DNA from: Actinobacteria bacterium HGW-Actinobacteria-5
GTDB taxonomy: Bacteria > Actinomycetota > Actinomycetes > Propionibacteriales > Propionibacteriaceae
Reading direction: 5' to 3'
Assembly: GCA_002843035.1 (NCBI GenBank)
Contig: PHEV01000006.1
Span: 1 to 64,000, forward strand
Length of the DNA: 64,000 nucleotides
Made by a program: the position numbers and the translations under genes. The first letter of the stretch is position 1. Every line of letters begins with the position of its first letter. This document shows positions 19,910-31,508 of the stretch, piece after piece. Below the pieces are notes generated by a model. That model saw only the letters and a program-made list of their open reading frames with translations, was not told the origin of the DNA and made no database searches.

Positions 19910-19935
19910 CGGCCCGGGGCCGAAGCCCCGGGCCG
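19910..19935. terminator. Strong bidirectional terminator hairpin between cbp and fba
   Basis: An 11-bp perfect stem, CGGCCCGGGGC, with a CGAA tetraloop, lies 8 nt after the cbp stop and 21 nt from the convergent fba stop. No long T-run follows on either strand, as is common in actinobacteria. Confidence 0.75.
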
Positions 19936-19956
19936 CCGCAGACCGGTCTGCGAGGA

Positions 19957-20979
<1,023 letters not shown>

Positions 20980-21111
20980 TCGGTTGACCTCTCCTAGGTG
21001 ACAGCGGCCCGCGACAACGCGACCCGCCTGGCAGAACAGCTCCAGTCTCTCAAATGTGGGACGGCGATGCTCCAACCCGGCAGAGATTGGACGCGGCATT
21101 CGAGGCATCGC

Positions 21112-21129
21112 CGCAGGGACGTCCCTGCG
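21112..21129. promoter_or_regulatory. Perfect 18-bp palindrome between fba and the DUF gene
   Basis: CGCAGGGACGTCCCTGCG is fully symmetrical. It sits in the 202-nt gap (20980-21181) upstream of fba and downstream of the next minus-strand gene. It could be an operator for fba or a short terminator hairpin without a T-run. Apart from it I see nothing coding in this gap. Confidence 0.45.
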
Positions 21130-21181
21130 AGCGCGCGTCACCGTCCGGGAGGGTGCGGGTCCGGCCAGGCCCGCCTCCGGC

Positions 21182-21697
21182 TCAGTCCAGGCGGGAGAGG
21201 TCCACCCAGGCCCGCCCGGCGGACAGCACGCGGACCGCGGCATCCAGAGTGGCCGGCATGGTGTCGGTGTAGTCCAGCGGCACCCGGCTGGTGGAACGGT
21301 CGCGGCCGGTCGTCACGAGGGCCGTGGACGAGCCGAGGGCGCCCGGACGGACCACCACCGAGCCCACCTCGGGCCAGACCAGCCAGCGCTGGCCGATCAG
21401 GATGCCGTCACGGTTCAGGCCGATGGCCAGGCCGGGCCGGGCGAGCTCGGCGTCCCTGCGCACGCGCAACAGCTGGATCACGCTGAACCCCACCGAGACA
21501 AGCCCGGCCGCTGCGGAGGTCCCGATGATCCACGGGGCCCAGGCACCGAACTGCTCGGGCCACACCCACCAGGCGACGCCCGCGATCACGATGCCCAGCA
21601 CCATCGAGCCGATTCGCCACAGCAGCAGGCTGCGCGCCTGCGCGAGGTGCCGCTCGGCCACGCCCTCGGCGTAGTAGATCCCGTACTCGTCGTTCAT
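21182..21697 (-). CDS. Membrane protein with PH-like C-terminal domain
   Basis: 171 residues. Two membrane helices (about residues 25-47 and 54-74; WRIGSMVLGIVIAGVAWWV and IIGTSAAAGLVSVGF) precede a C-terminal globular part. That part has the pattern of small bacterial PH-like domains: GIGLNRDGILIGQRWLVWPEV-like strands, then ARVDLDYTD-like ends. ATG at 21697 is preferred to an upstream TTG because AGGA is spaced for the ATG. No function can be assigned. It lies alone between fba and a palindromic repeat. Confidence 0.7.
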   Translation of the reverse strand: MNDEYGIYYAEGVAERHLAQARSLLLWRIGSMVLGIVIAGVAWWVWPEQFGAWAPWIIGTSAAAGLVSVGFSVIQLLRVRRDAELARPGLAIGLNRDGILIGQRWLVWPEVGSVVVRPGALGSSTALVTTGRDRSTSRVPLDYTDTMPATLDAAVRVLSAGRAWVDLSRLD

Positions 21698-21724
21698 CGC
21701 GCTCAATCCTAGGCTCGCCGTGGC

Positions 21725-21801
21725 CCGGGTTGGGGACGGTTCCTAACCCGGTCCAGCCTCAGCAGGTGGACCGGGTTCGGAACCGTCCCCGATTCGGTCC
21801 G
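21725..21801. repeat. REP-like palindrome, family B, copy 1
   Basis: Two units in inverted order form a 24-bp inverted repeat (21732-21755 against 21767-21790, 23 of 24 paired). Each unit is a hairpin with a GGACCGGGTT/AACCCGGTCC stem around the GGGGACGGTTCC core. It fills the gap between two genes on the minus strand and abuts the TAA of the methyltransferase at 21804-21806. Confidence 0.8.
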
Positions 21802-21803
21802 GG

Positions 21804-22445
21804 TTACCGGAGCCACTGCAGCGACCAGTGGTACATCGCGATCGCCGCGGCGGCGCCGGCGTTCAGCGACCGGGTCGAGCCGTACTGGGTGATCGCCACC
21901 ACCCGCTCGCAGGCGGCGGCGAGCTCCTCGGTGAGGCCGGGGCCCTCCGAGCCGAAGACCAGGCAGCAGTGCTCGGGCAGGGCCTGCCCCTCCAGCGGTA
22001 CCGAGCCGGGGATGTTGTCCACCCCGACCGGGGTGACGCCCGCCTCGCCGAGCCAGTCCAGCAGGGAGGCAGCGTCCGGGTGGTGGTGGACGTGCAGGTA
22101 GCGGTCGGTGACCATCGCCCCACGGCGGTTCCAGCGACGGCGCCCGACGATGTGCACGCCGGCCACGTTGAACGCGTTCGCGGTGCGCACCATCGAGCCG
22201 ATGTTGAAGTCGTGCTCCCAGTTCTGGATCGCCACGTGCAGCGGGGCCCTGCGGGTGTCGAGGTCAGCGACGATCGCGTCCACACCCCAGTAGCGGTACG
22301 GGTCGGTGACGTTGCGCCGGTCACCCCCGGCGAGGAGCTCGCGGTCGTAGCGCGGATCATCAGGCCAGGGCTGCGGGTGCGGGCCGACACCCGGGCTGCT
22401 CACAGCCGCCACCTCGTCGTCGCTCAGGGAGGGCACGGGGGTCAC
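21804..22445 (-). CDS. TrmH/SpoU-family RNA 2'-O-methyltransferase
   Basis: 213 residues. The three SpoU motifs are present: NWEHDFNIGSMVRTANAF near residue 75, CCLVFGSEGPGL near 160 and YGSTRSLNAGAAAAIAMYHW at the end. These form the trefoil knot that binds S-adenosylmethionine. The target (tRNA or rRNA) cannot be read from sequence. GTG at 22445 follows an AAGGG site; GTG at 22436 is an alternative. It is divergent from the DedA gene with only 16 nt between starts, so the two promoters must overlap each other or the coding ends. Its stop codon touches a family-B palindrome. Confidence 0.9.
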   Translation of the reverse strand: MTPVPSLSDDEVAAVSSPGVGPHPQPWPDDPRYDRELLAGGDRRNVTDPYRYWGVDAIVADLDTRRAPLHVAIQNWEHDFNIGSMVRTANAFNVAGVHIVGRRRWNRRGAMVTDRYLHVHHHPDAASLLDWLGEAGVTPVGVDNIPGSVPLEGQALPEHCCLVFGSEGPGLTEELAAACERVVAITQYGSTRSLNAGAAAAIAMYHWSLQWLR

Positions 22446-22461
22446 GCTACCCTTGGACGTT

Positions 22462-23163
22462 GTGAACCTGTTGCTCCAGCTGGCCCTCGTGCCCCTGCTG
22501 CTGCCCGACTGGCTCGATCCGGAGTTCCTGCTCAGGTCCCTGGGGAACTGGGCACTGTGGGGCGCCGCCTTCATCGTCTTCATCGAATGTGCGATCTTCC
22601 CTGTCCTGCCGGGCGACTCGCTGCTGTTCACGGTGGGCATGTTCATCGCCCAGGACCCGCCGATCATCAGCTTCGCCGGAATGAGCCAGCCCGCCACGCT
22701 CGCGATCTCGATCGTGGTGCTCATGATCGCGGCCGTCGCCGGGAACGTGGTCGGGTACTGGGTGGGCAAGAGCATCTCGCCGTGGCTGTTCAAGCCGAGG
22801 CCGGGGTTCATCGGGAAGGTGTTCTCGCAGAAGCACCTCGACCAGACCCACGCGTTCTTCGAGCGCTACGGCTCCAAGGCGCTGGTGCTCGGCCGTTTCG
22901 TCCCCTTCGTGCGCACCTTCGTGACCATGGTCGCCGGGGCCGCCGGGATGAGCTTCCGCACCTTCATCACCTGGACGGGCGTCGGCGCCATCATCTGGGC
23001 CGCCGGCGTGACGCTGCTGGGCTACTTCCTGGGCACGATCCCCTTCATCGCGCACAACATCGACGCCGTGCTGATCGTGATCGTGGTGGTCTCGGTGCTG
23101 CCGATGGTGGTGGAGGCGCTGCTGGCCCGCCGGCGCGCGAGGGCCGAGGCAACCGAGAGCTGA
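22462..23163 (+). CDS. DedA-family membrane protein
   Basis: 233 residues from GTG at 22462 (TTG at 22453 is possible). About four to five membrane helices. DedA signatures include FIECAIFPVLPGDSLLFTVG near residue 38 (the E and PGDS region), GNVVGYWVGK near 95 and FFERYGSKALVLGRFVPFVRTF near 130. DedA proteins are flippases or transporters for undecaprenyl phosphate or other phospholipids. It runs directly into the sirtuin gene (one-base TGATG overlap), so the two are translationally coupled. Confidence 0.92.
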   Translation: MNLLLQLALVPLLLPDWLDPEFLLRSLGNWALWGAAFIVFIECAIFPVLPGDSLLFTVGMFIAQDPPIISFAGMSQPATLAISIVVLMIAAVAGNVVGYWVGKSISPWLFKPRPGFIGKVFSQKHLDQTHAFFERYGSKALVLGRFVPFVRTFVTMVAGAAGMSFRTFITWTGVGAIIWAAGVTLLGYFLGTIPFIAHNIDAVLIVIVVVSVLPMVVEALLARRRARAEATES

Positions 23164-24050
23164 TGCCGACCTTCCGCACCGGCATCGGCTGGATGCCCGG
23201 CGAGCCGGACGCGCGCCCACCGGCCGGACAGGACGAACTGGACGCCGCGGTCGCCGCGCTGGCCGGACGCAGGATCGTCGCGCTCACCGGCGCGGGCTTC
23301 TCCACCGACTCGGGACTGCCCGACTACCGTGGCCCGGACGCGAAGCCGCGCAACCCGATGACCTACGACCAGTTCGTCGGCGACCCGGCCATGCGGCGGC
23401 ACTACTGGGCGCGCAACCACCTCGGCTGGCACCACATGAACGCGTCCGAACCCAACGACGGCCACTACGCCCTGGCCCGGCTCGAAGCGGCCGGCGTGGT
23501 CGCCGGCGTGATCACCCAGAACGTCGACCGGCTGCACGAAAGGGCCGGTTCACGGCGGGTCATCGACCTGCACGGGAACTACGACGTCATACGCTGCCTC
23601 TCCTGCGGCTGGACCTGCTCACGGGCCGAACTGGACGCGATGCTGCTCGCCCTGAACCCCGGCTTCCTGGAGCGGGTGAGCGAACTCGGCGACGTCGAGG
23701 TCGCCCCGGACGCCGACGTCGTGCTGGAGGCGACCTCCGACTTCGTCGTGGCGGCCTGCCCGAGGTGCGGCGGCGTCCTCAAGCCCGACATCGTGTTCTT
23801 CGGCGAGTCCGTGCCCCCGGCCACCACCCGCGCGGCCTACGACCTGGTGGACGATTCGCAGGCCCTGCTCGTGGCCGGCACATCGCTGGCGGTGATGTCC
23901 GGGCTGCGGTTCGTCCGCCACGCCTCCGGCGCAGGCCTGCCGATCGTGCTGGTGAACCGGGGCCTGACCAGGGGCGACGACCTCGCCTCCGTCCGGCTCA
24001 ACGCGGGTACAACCGAGGTGCTCACCTACCTGGAGCGCCACCTCTCCTGA
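23163..24050 (+). CDS. NAD-dependent protein deacetylase, Sir2 family
   Basis: 295 residues. Rossmann NAD-binding motif ALTGAGFSTDSGLPDYRG is near residue 39, TQNVDRLHERAG near 118, catalytic histidine in DLHGNYD near 136, and the zinc finger uses CLSCGW and CPRCGG cysteines. KPDIVFFGESVP and VAGTSLAVMSG complete the fold. The protein resembles the SIRT4-like class. It removes acyl groups from lysine using NAD. It starts within the DedA stop codon. An inverted repeat follows the stop. Confidence 0.95.
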   Translation: MPTFRTGIGWMPGEPDARPPAGQDELDAAVAALAGRRIVALTGAGFSTDSGLPDYRGPDAKPRNPMTYDQFVGDPAMRRHYWARNHLGWHHMNASEPNDGHYALARLEAAGVVAGVITQNVDRLHERAGSRRVIDLHGNYDVIRCLSCGWTCSRAELDAMLLALNPGFLERVSELGDVEVAPDADVVLEATSDFVVAACPRCGGVLKPDIVFFGESVPPATTRAAYDLVDDSQALLVAGTSLAVMSGLRFVRHASGAGLPIVLVNRGLTRGDDLASVRLNAGTTEVLTYLERHLS

Positions 24051-24060
24051 CCGGCGTACG

Positions 24061-24130
24061 CCGAACGCCTCCGTTTGCGTCGAACGCTCCTGCCTGGGCA
24101 GGGGCACTCGGCCGGAACGGAGGCGTTCGG
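24061..24130. repeat. Palindrome between the sirtuin and lemA genes
   Basis: Perfect 15-bp arms, CCGAACGCCTCCGTT (24061-24075) and its complement (24116-24130), surround a 40-nt interior. The interior contains its own CCTGCC/GGCAGG hairpin. It lies between convergent genes and may terminate both. The arm sequence differs from the other two palindrome families here and lacks the GGGGACGGTTC core. Confidence 0.65.
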
Positions 24131-24142
24131 TTCGCTCGCGTC

Positions 24143-24970
24143 CTACTGCTGCGGCGGCTGCTGGTAGGTGGGCGGGGCGTAGCCTCCCTCGACCGGCGGC
24201 TGCGGCGCCTCGACCTGCGCCGGCGGGGCGTAGGTCGGCGGTTGCGGCGGGGTCGCGAACTCGCCGGGGGCCGGGGCGACCGGGTCGGCCTGCGGATAGG
24301 CCTGCGGGTTCGGCAGACCGCCCTGCGCTGCACCCGCGGTGAGCTGGTCGTTCGTGGGCTCGGGGACGGCCGACTCCGGCCGGTCGCTGATCTCGCCGAA
24401 GCTGACCTTCGGGGCCTGCCGCACCATCGGGTCGTTCACCTCGAAGTAGGTCGCCTTCTCGAATTTGAACATGCCCGCGAGGACGTTGGACGGGAAGGAC
24501 TCGACCTGGGTGTTGTAGTTGCGCACGTTGGCGTTGTAGAACCGCCGGCCGGCCGCGATCCGGTCCTCCGTTGCGGTCAGTTCGCGCTGCAGCTCGAGGA
24601 AGTTCACGTTGCTCTTCAGCTCGGGGTAGGCCTCCACGCTGACCAGCAGGTTGCGGACGGCGCCGCTCAGCGCCTCCTCCGCCTGGGCCCGCTCCTGGGT
24701 CACCGCACCCCCGCCGGCCTGGGCGAGTGCCGCGGCCTGGTTGCGCAGCCGGGTGACCCCCTCCAGGGTGTTGCGCTCGTGGGCGGCGTAGGCGCGCACC
24801 GTCTCGACGAGGTTCGGGATCAGGTCGTAGCGCCGGTTCAGCTCGACGTCGATCTGGCGCCACGACTCCTGGATCAGGTTCCGGGAGCGGACGAACCCGT
24901 TGTACAGCGAGACCGCGTAGAACGCGATACCGAGGACGACGAGCAGGAGGATGAGGAAGAACCAGAGCAT
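24143..24970 (-). CDS. LemA-family protein with proline-rich tail
   Basis: 275 residues. One N-terminal membrane helix (LWFFLILLLVVLGIAFYAV), then the LemA helical domain: YNGFVRSRNLIQESWRQIDV, NRRYDLIPNLVETVRAYA, and YNANVRNYNTQVESFPSNV near 165. Residues about 205-275 form a low-complexity tail rich in P, Q, A and Y. ATG at 24970 follows GGAGA. LemA proteins are widespread membrane-anchored proteins without a proven biochemical function. The tail resembles that of the proline-rich protein at 26647 in composition. Confidence 0.9.
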   Translation of the reverse strand: MLWFFLILLLVVLGIAFYAVSLYNGFVRSRNLIQESWRQIDVELNRRYDLIPNLVETVRAYAAHERNTLEGVTRLRNQAAALAQAGGGAVTQERAQAEEALSGAVRNLLVSVEAYPELKSNVNFLELQRELTATEDRIAAGRRFYNANVRNYNTQVESFPSNVLAGMFKFEKATYFEVNDPMVRQAPKVSFGEISDRPESAVPEPTNDQLTAGAAQGGLPNPQAYPQADPVAPAPGEFATPPQPPTYAPPAQVEAPQPPVEGGYAPPTYQQPPQQ

Positions 24971-25054
24971 CCGGGTGTCTCCATTCGGTGAGGTGACCGG
25001 CAGTGCCAGCCTAACGACCAGCACTCACGCTGGTCGAGTGATCGTTGGGAGCCG

Positions 25055-25597
25055 CTAGACCAGCCCGAGGTCGGCGAGCCCGACCGCGTAGCGGTAAGGG
25101 ATACCCGAAGCCTCGATCTTCTCCTTCGCGCCGGTGTCGCGGTCGACGATCACGGCGACCCCGACCACCTCTCCCCCGGTCTCGCGCACGGCGTCCACCG
25201 CGGTCATCACCGAGCCACCGGTGGTGGAGGTGTCCTCGACGACCAGGACGCGTCGTCCGGCCACCTCGGTGCCCTCGATCCGGCGCTGCATGCCGTGGCC
25301 CTTGGCCTCCTTGCGGACCACGAAGGCGTCCAGCCGTCCGCCGGTGTGGGCGGTGTGGTGCAGCATCGCGACCGCGACCGGGTCGGCGCCGAGGGTGAGC
25401 CCACCGGCCGCCTCGAACTCCCAGTCCGAGACCAGTTCGGTCATCACCGCGCCGACCAGTGGCGCCGCGACGCCGTCCAGGGTGACCCGGCGCAGGTCGA
25501 CGTAGTAGTCGGCCTCCTTGCCCGAGGCGAGGGTGACCTTCCCCCACACCACGGCGAGGGCCTTGATCTGCTCGATGAGTTCGTCGCGTGGAGCCAT
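25055..25597 (-). CDS. pyrE: Orotate phosphoribosyltransferase
   Basis: 180 residues. It transfers phosphoribose from PRPP to orotate, giving OMP in pyrimidine synthesis. The PRPP-binding loop VLVVEDTSTTGGSV is near residue 118, and the flexible loop RKEAKGHGMQRRIEG near 95 carries the catalytic lysines. KVTLASGKEADYYVDLRR near 20 is typical of PyrE. ATG at 25597 starts 17 nt after the stop of the spermidine-synthase-like gene, so the two probably form one unit. No other pyr gene is in the window. Confidence 0.96.
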   Translation of the reverse strand: MAPRDELIEQIKALAVVWGKVTLASGKEADYYVDLRRVTLDGVAAPLVGAVMTELVSDWEFEAAGGLTLGADPVAVAMLHHTAHTGGRLDAFVVRKEAKGHGMQRRIEGTEVAGRRVLVVEDTSTTGGSVMTAVDAVRETGGEVVGVAVIVDRDTGAKEKIEASGIPYRYAVGLADLGLV

Positions 25598-25614
25598 GAC
25601 CTGAACCGTACCGG

Positions 25615-26424
25615 TCAGGAGAACCAGCCGCGGCTCCAGGCCGGAGAGGGGGACGGCTCGGCGTCCGCATCGGTGAACGGCAGCGCGCCGCCGATCCACC
25701 GGGCGAGCTCGCGGCCGTGCAGCAGGCGGTACGGGAACGGCGCCCGGGCCAGTCGCCGCTCGATGAGCTGGACGGGAACCTCCGCGCCGGCAACCACGAC
25801 GAGGTTGCCGAACCGACGCCCCTTCCAGACCGGCACCTCCGCGCTGACCGCGACCTGGCCGAAGCTCGCGGTGAACCCGGCCAGGCAGCGTCGCGCCCAC
25901 GCGAAGGGGGCGGAGTCGGTGAGGTTCATCACCGCCAGCCCTCCGTGGCGAAGGGTGCGGGTCAGGTCCGCGAAGAACTCCGTCGTGGCCAGCTCGGCGG
26001 GCACGCTGGCGCCGGCGAAGGCATCCACGATCATCAGGTCGGTGCAGGCGGAGGGAAGCTGGGCCGCCCCGGTGCGCCCGTCCACCCCGCGCACCTTGAT
26101 CCCGCTGTGCCGCGGCAGCGGAAGCTTCTCGCGGACCTGCTCGGTGAGCGCCTCGTCGGGCTCGAGCACGACCTGCGCCGTGTGCGGACGGCGGGCCTCG
26201 ACGTACCGCGGCAGCGTGAGCCCGCCGCCACCGATGTGGACCACGCGGACGCGTTCGCTGGCGGGACGGGCGAGCACGGTCTCCTCCAGCACCTCGGCGA
26301 TCCGCTGGACGTACTCGAACTCGAGCCGCAACGGGTCGCCCGGATCCACCCAGGACTGCTCGGTACGTCCGTTCACCACCATGAAGGCACGACGATCATC
26401 CGGCGCGGGCACAACCTGACTCAT
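25615..26424 (-). CDS. Spermidine-synthase-like methyltransferase-fold protein
   Basis: 269 residues. SAM-binding fold: VVHIGGGGLTLPRYVEARRP near 61 is motif I, VVLEPDEAL follows as the acidic ribose-binding strand, and LMIVDAFAGASVP near 130 takes the place of motif III. TTEFFADLTRTLRHGGLAVMNL matches the polyamine synthase family. The proton-accepting Asp-Tyr region of true spermidine synthases is replaced by DAFAG, so the reaction is uncertain. ATG at 26424 (MSQVVPAPDD) is chosen; upstream in-frame sequence looks non-coding. Likely co-transcribed with pyrE. Many actinobacteria carry this protein without a speD partner. Confidence 0.8.
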   Translation of the reverse strand: MSQVVPAPDDRRAFMVVNGRTEQSWVDPGDPLRLEFEYVQRIAEVLEETVLARPASERVRVVHIGGGGLTLPRYVEARRPHTAQVVLEPDEALTEQVREKLPLPRHSGIKVRGVDGRTGAAQLPSACTDLMIVDAFAGASVPAELATTEFFADLTRTLRHGGLAVMNLTDSAPFAWARRCLAGFTASFGQVAVSAEVPVWKGRRFGNLVVVAGAEVPVQLIERRLARAPFPYRLLHGRELARWIGGALPFTDADAEPSPSPAWSRGWFS

Positions 26425-26646
26425 GGCGATCAGCTCGTGGAGACCGCAGCGCCGCCGAGGAACGACGGGAAGCCCCACCGCGTCCAGATGATCATGGGCA
26501 CGGAGCCTAGCCGCAGGAAGGGGCCCGGCGGGGGCTACCCCCGCCTCGCCACACGCCGGAAGGACTGACACGAATCAGTGGTCCGCCGGGCGCGACCACC
26601 GTTATCGTTGCGACCAAGAGTGGACCTTCCTTCGTGCGGAGCAGGC

Positions 26647-28131
26647 GTGACCAACAACGAGCAACCCGATCAGCCCTCCGACCAGACCGGGCAACCGGCA
26701 CCAGGGGGTTCCTACACCAGCGGGCCGGCAGCCACCGGCCAGCCGCAGCCCTACCCAGGCGCTCAGGCTCCCTACCCCGGCCAGCCCGGGGCTACGCCCG
26801 GACAGCAGCAGCCCTACCCGGGACAACAGCCCTACCCCGGACAACAGCCCTACCCCGGCGCTCAGGCTCCCTACCCCGGCCAGCCCGCGGCCGCACCCGG
26901 ACAGCAGCAGCCCTACCCGGGACAGCAGCCCTACCCGGGACAGCAGCCCTACCCCGGACAACAGGCGTACCCCGGACAACAGCAGCCGGGCCAGCAGCAG
27001 TACCCGGGCCGGCCACAGTACGCCGCACAGCCGGGCACCCCGCCCTACGGCCAGGGCCAGCCTGGCCAGCCTGGCCAGCCCTATGGCTACCCCGGCCAGC
27101 CGCCCTACCAGAGCCCGCCGCCACGGCCGGCGAAGAGCAGGGTGCCGCTGTTCATCGGGCTCGGCGCCGGCGTGGTGGTACTCGTCCTGATCGCGGTCTA
27201 CGCCCTCACCCGCGGCACAGTCAGCGGCACCGTCCCCACCGTCGCACCGACCATCGGGACGAACACGAGCGCCGGCGGCCCGCCGCAGTCCGCCGACGCG
27301 GCCGCAGCCGTGCAGGGCTACCTGAACGCCATCGCGACCGGCGACTCCGCGACGGCCCTCGCCTACGCGGCCACGCCCCCGGACGACGCCGCGCTGCTCA
27401 CCGACGAGATGCTCGCCGCCTCGAACGCGACCGCGCCGATCAGCGGAATCGTGGTCACTCCCGGCAGCGGCACCGACCACCAGGACGTGCAGGCGGACTA
27501 CGCGATCGGTGACACCCCGGCGAGCGCGACCTTCGGGGTCAGCAACGTCGGTGGCACCTGGCTGCTCGACGACGTGGCCTTCGCCCTGCCGCTCGACCTC
27601 TCTGCGGCGGAGGATCTCGAACTGTCGCTCAACGGCGTGCCCCTGCCGTCCACCTCGCCGGTCGTGTTCCCCGGCAAGTACACGGTGAAGACGGCCAGCG
27701 GCTGGTACAAGCTCTCCGGCGGCACCGTCACGGTGGACGGCAACACCGCCTCCACCGGCACGTCCGCGGTGGACCTGAAGCTGAGCAGCTCCGGGGTGTC
27801 CGCGATCCGCAAGGCGGCCCAGGCCAAGCTGACCGCCTGCCTGAAGAAGAAGTCGCTGACCCCCTCCGGCTGCGGCTTCGGAGTCTTCCTCCCCGGCAAC
27901 AACAAGGTGCGGACCTCGTCGATCCGGTGGCAGGTGGTCAGCGGCAGCAGCGCGATGAAGACCCTCAAGCCGAGCCTGTTCGGTGCGGGCACCGCCACAG
28001 CCAAGGTGTCGGTGAAGACCCGCAACGACTGCTACTCCACCAACGGCCTGCGCTGGCGCGGGTTCTCGAGCATCCACTCGGTGTACGCCACGCTCGACGG
28101 CGGCAAGGTGCAGGTCACTTTCGGCGCGTGA
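26647..28131 (+). CDS. Proline/glutamine-rich single-pass membrane protein
   Basis: 494 residues from GTG at 26647, with GGAG just upstream. Residues about 30-160 are a cytoplasmic tail built of YPGQQP-type repeats. One membrane helix (VPLFIGLGAGVVVLVLIAVYAL) is at about 181-203. The outer part first has an NTF2/DUF4878-like segment (AVQGYLNAIATGDSATALAYA), then beta-rich domains with a pair of cysteines (LTACLKKKSLTPSGCGFGV). Such proteins are common in actinobacteria and unassigned. The 222-nt region upstream, divergent to the spermidine-synthase-like gene, holds ACTGA-N6-TCAGT at 26564-26579. Confidence 0.75.
   Translation: MTNNEQPDQPSDQTGQPAPGGSYTSGPAATGQPQPYPGAQAPYPGQPGATPGQQQPYPGQQPYPGQQPYPGAQAPYPGQPAAAPGQQQPYPGQQPYPGQQPYPGQQAYPGQQQPGQQQYPGRPQYAAQPGTPPYGQGQPGQPGQPYGYPGQPPYQSPPPRPAKSRVPLFIGLGAGVVVLVLIAVYALTRGTVSGTVPTVAPTIGTNTSAGGPPQSADAAAAVQGYLNAIATGDSATALAYAATPPDDAALLTDEMLAASNATAPISGIVVTPGSGTDHQDVQADYAIGDTPASATFGVSNVGGTWLLDDVAFALPLDLSAAEDLELSLNGVPLPSTSPVVFPGKYTVKTASGWYKLSGGTVTVDGNTASTGTSAVDLKLSSSGVSAIRKAAQAKLTACLKKKSLTPSGCGFGVFLPGNNKVRTSSIRWQVVSGSSAMKTLKPSLFGAGTATAKVSVKTRNDCYSTNGLRWRGFSSIHSVYATLDGGKVQVTFGA
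26750..27017 (+). repeat. In-frame tandem repeats coding PYPGQQ units
   Basis: About 15 copies of a 15-18 nt unit encode PYPGQ(Q). A larger segment (PYPGAQAPYPGQP... to PYPGQQPYPGQQPYPG, about 30 codons) is duplicated, beginning near 26750 and again near 26851, with few differences. Such arrays change length by slippage, always in frame here. Confidence 0.85.
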
Positions 28132-28165
28132 GGCCACACCAGAGCTGAGCCTCCAGCCGGGAGGA

Positions 28166-30760
<2,595 letters not shown>

Positions 30761-30788
30761 GTAGGTGGGTTCTCCTTGGGAAGGCAAA

Positions 30789-30809
30789 GTTGAGTTCACC
30801 AGACTCAAC
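30789..30809. promoter_or_regulatory. HAIR operator (HspR site) upstream of clpB
   Basis: GTTGAGT, seven bases, ACTCAAC. This is the HAIR inverted repeat (consensus CTTGAGT-N7-ACTCAAG) with changes only at the outer bases. It lies 29 nt upstream of the clpB ATG. HspR, encoded at 42557, should repress clpB through it until heat shock. Confidence 0.9.
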
Positions 30810-30835
30810 TAGCTTAGCGCGCGGCCTATTCCGCG

Positions 30836-31459
30836 TCAGACGGTCTCCCCGGAGCTCGCGACGCCGACGCGGAGCGCCTCGAACAGCGCCTCGAACCGCG
30901 TGCGCTGACGGTCGACGAGGCCCTCGGCCGCCTCGCCGTCGATGATCCTGCGGGCGGCGTCCACCAGGACCGTCGAATAGCCGGCGACGAAGAAGGCGGC
31001 GAACAGGTCGGCGTCCCCGTGGAAGCGCGAATCCCGGGTGAGTTCGGACGCGAGCAACTCCTGGACCTCGCCCGCGATCTCCCGCGAGCGGGCCACCAGC
31101 GCCGGGGATTCCGCCACCGTCTTGAAGAACGAGGCGGAGCGGACGTCGACGCCGGCCAGGGCGTGCCCCTCGCCCACGAGCCCGAAGGTCATCGCGCGCA
31201 GAGCCTCGAGCACGTCCACCCCGTCCGGACGATCCCGGACGGCGGCGCGCAGCAGGTCGGCGGCGTCACCCGACCGGTCGAGGAACAGGTCCTCCTTGCG
31301 CGGGAAGTGGTTGAACACGGTCACGCTGGACACCCCCGCAGCCTTCGCCACCTCGGCGACGGTCACCGCATCGAAGCCGCGCTCCAGGAACAACCCGGAC
31401 GCGATTGCCGCGATCCGGCGTCGGGTCTGCGGGCCGCCGCGCTCCCCTGTCCTCGGCAT
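30836..31459 (-). CDS. TetR-family repressor
   Basis: 207 residues. The N-terminal helix-turn-helix is typical of TetR/AcrR: TRRRIAAIASGLFLERGFDAV then VAEVAKAAGVSSVTVFNHFPRKEDLF (residues about 12-60). The ligand-binding domain is all-helical and not assignable. ATG at 31459. It is divergent from an MFS exporter gene with a 49-nt gap that holds a symmetrical ACTAA/TTAGT site. This is the classic layout of a drug-efflux pump and its repressor. Confidence 0.92.
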   Translation of the reverse strand: MPRTGERGGPQTRRRIAAIASGLFLERGFDAVTVAEVAKAAGVSSVTVFNHFPRKEDLFLDRSGDAADLLRAAVRDRPDGVDVLEALRAMTFGLVGEGHALAGVDVRSASFFKTVAESPALVARSREIAGEVQELLASELTRDSRFHGDADLFAAFFVAGYSTVLVDAARRIIDGEAAEGLVDRQRTRFEALFEALRVGVASSGETV

Positions 31460-31480
31460 TCGTACTCACTTTCTTGTGTC

Positions 31481-31492
31481 ACTAAACTTAGT
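31481..31492. promoter_or_regulatory. Candidate TetR operator between repressor and MFS gene
   Basis: ACTAA, AC, TTAGT is an inverted repeat in the 49-nt divergent gap, which is AT-rich against the GC-rich background. It lies 16 nt from the MFS start and 21 nt from the TetR start, so bound repressor could block both promoters. Confidence 0.5.
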
Positions 31493-31508
31493 CAGATAAC
31501 CTAGCCGT

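Noticed and set aside
25040-26571. N-terminal extension of the spermidine-synthase-like gene and in-frame links to pyrE
   Set aside because: Upstream residues are low-complexity and lie before a conserved MSQVV start; no homologous extension recognised.
26750-27017. CRISPR-like array
   Set aside because: Repeats are 15-18 nt, contiguous without spacers and stay in one reading frame; they encode PYPGQQ units.
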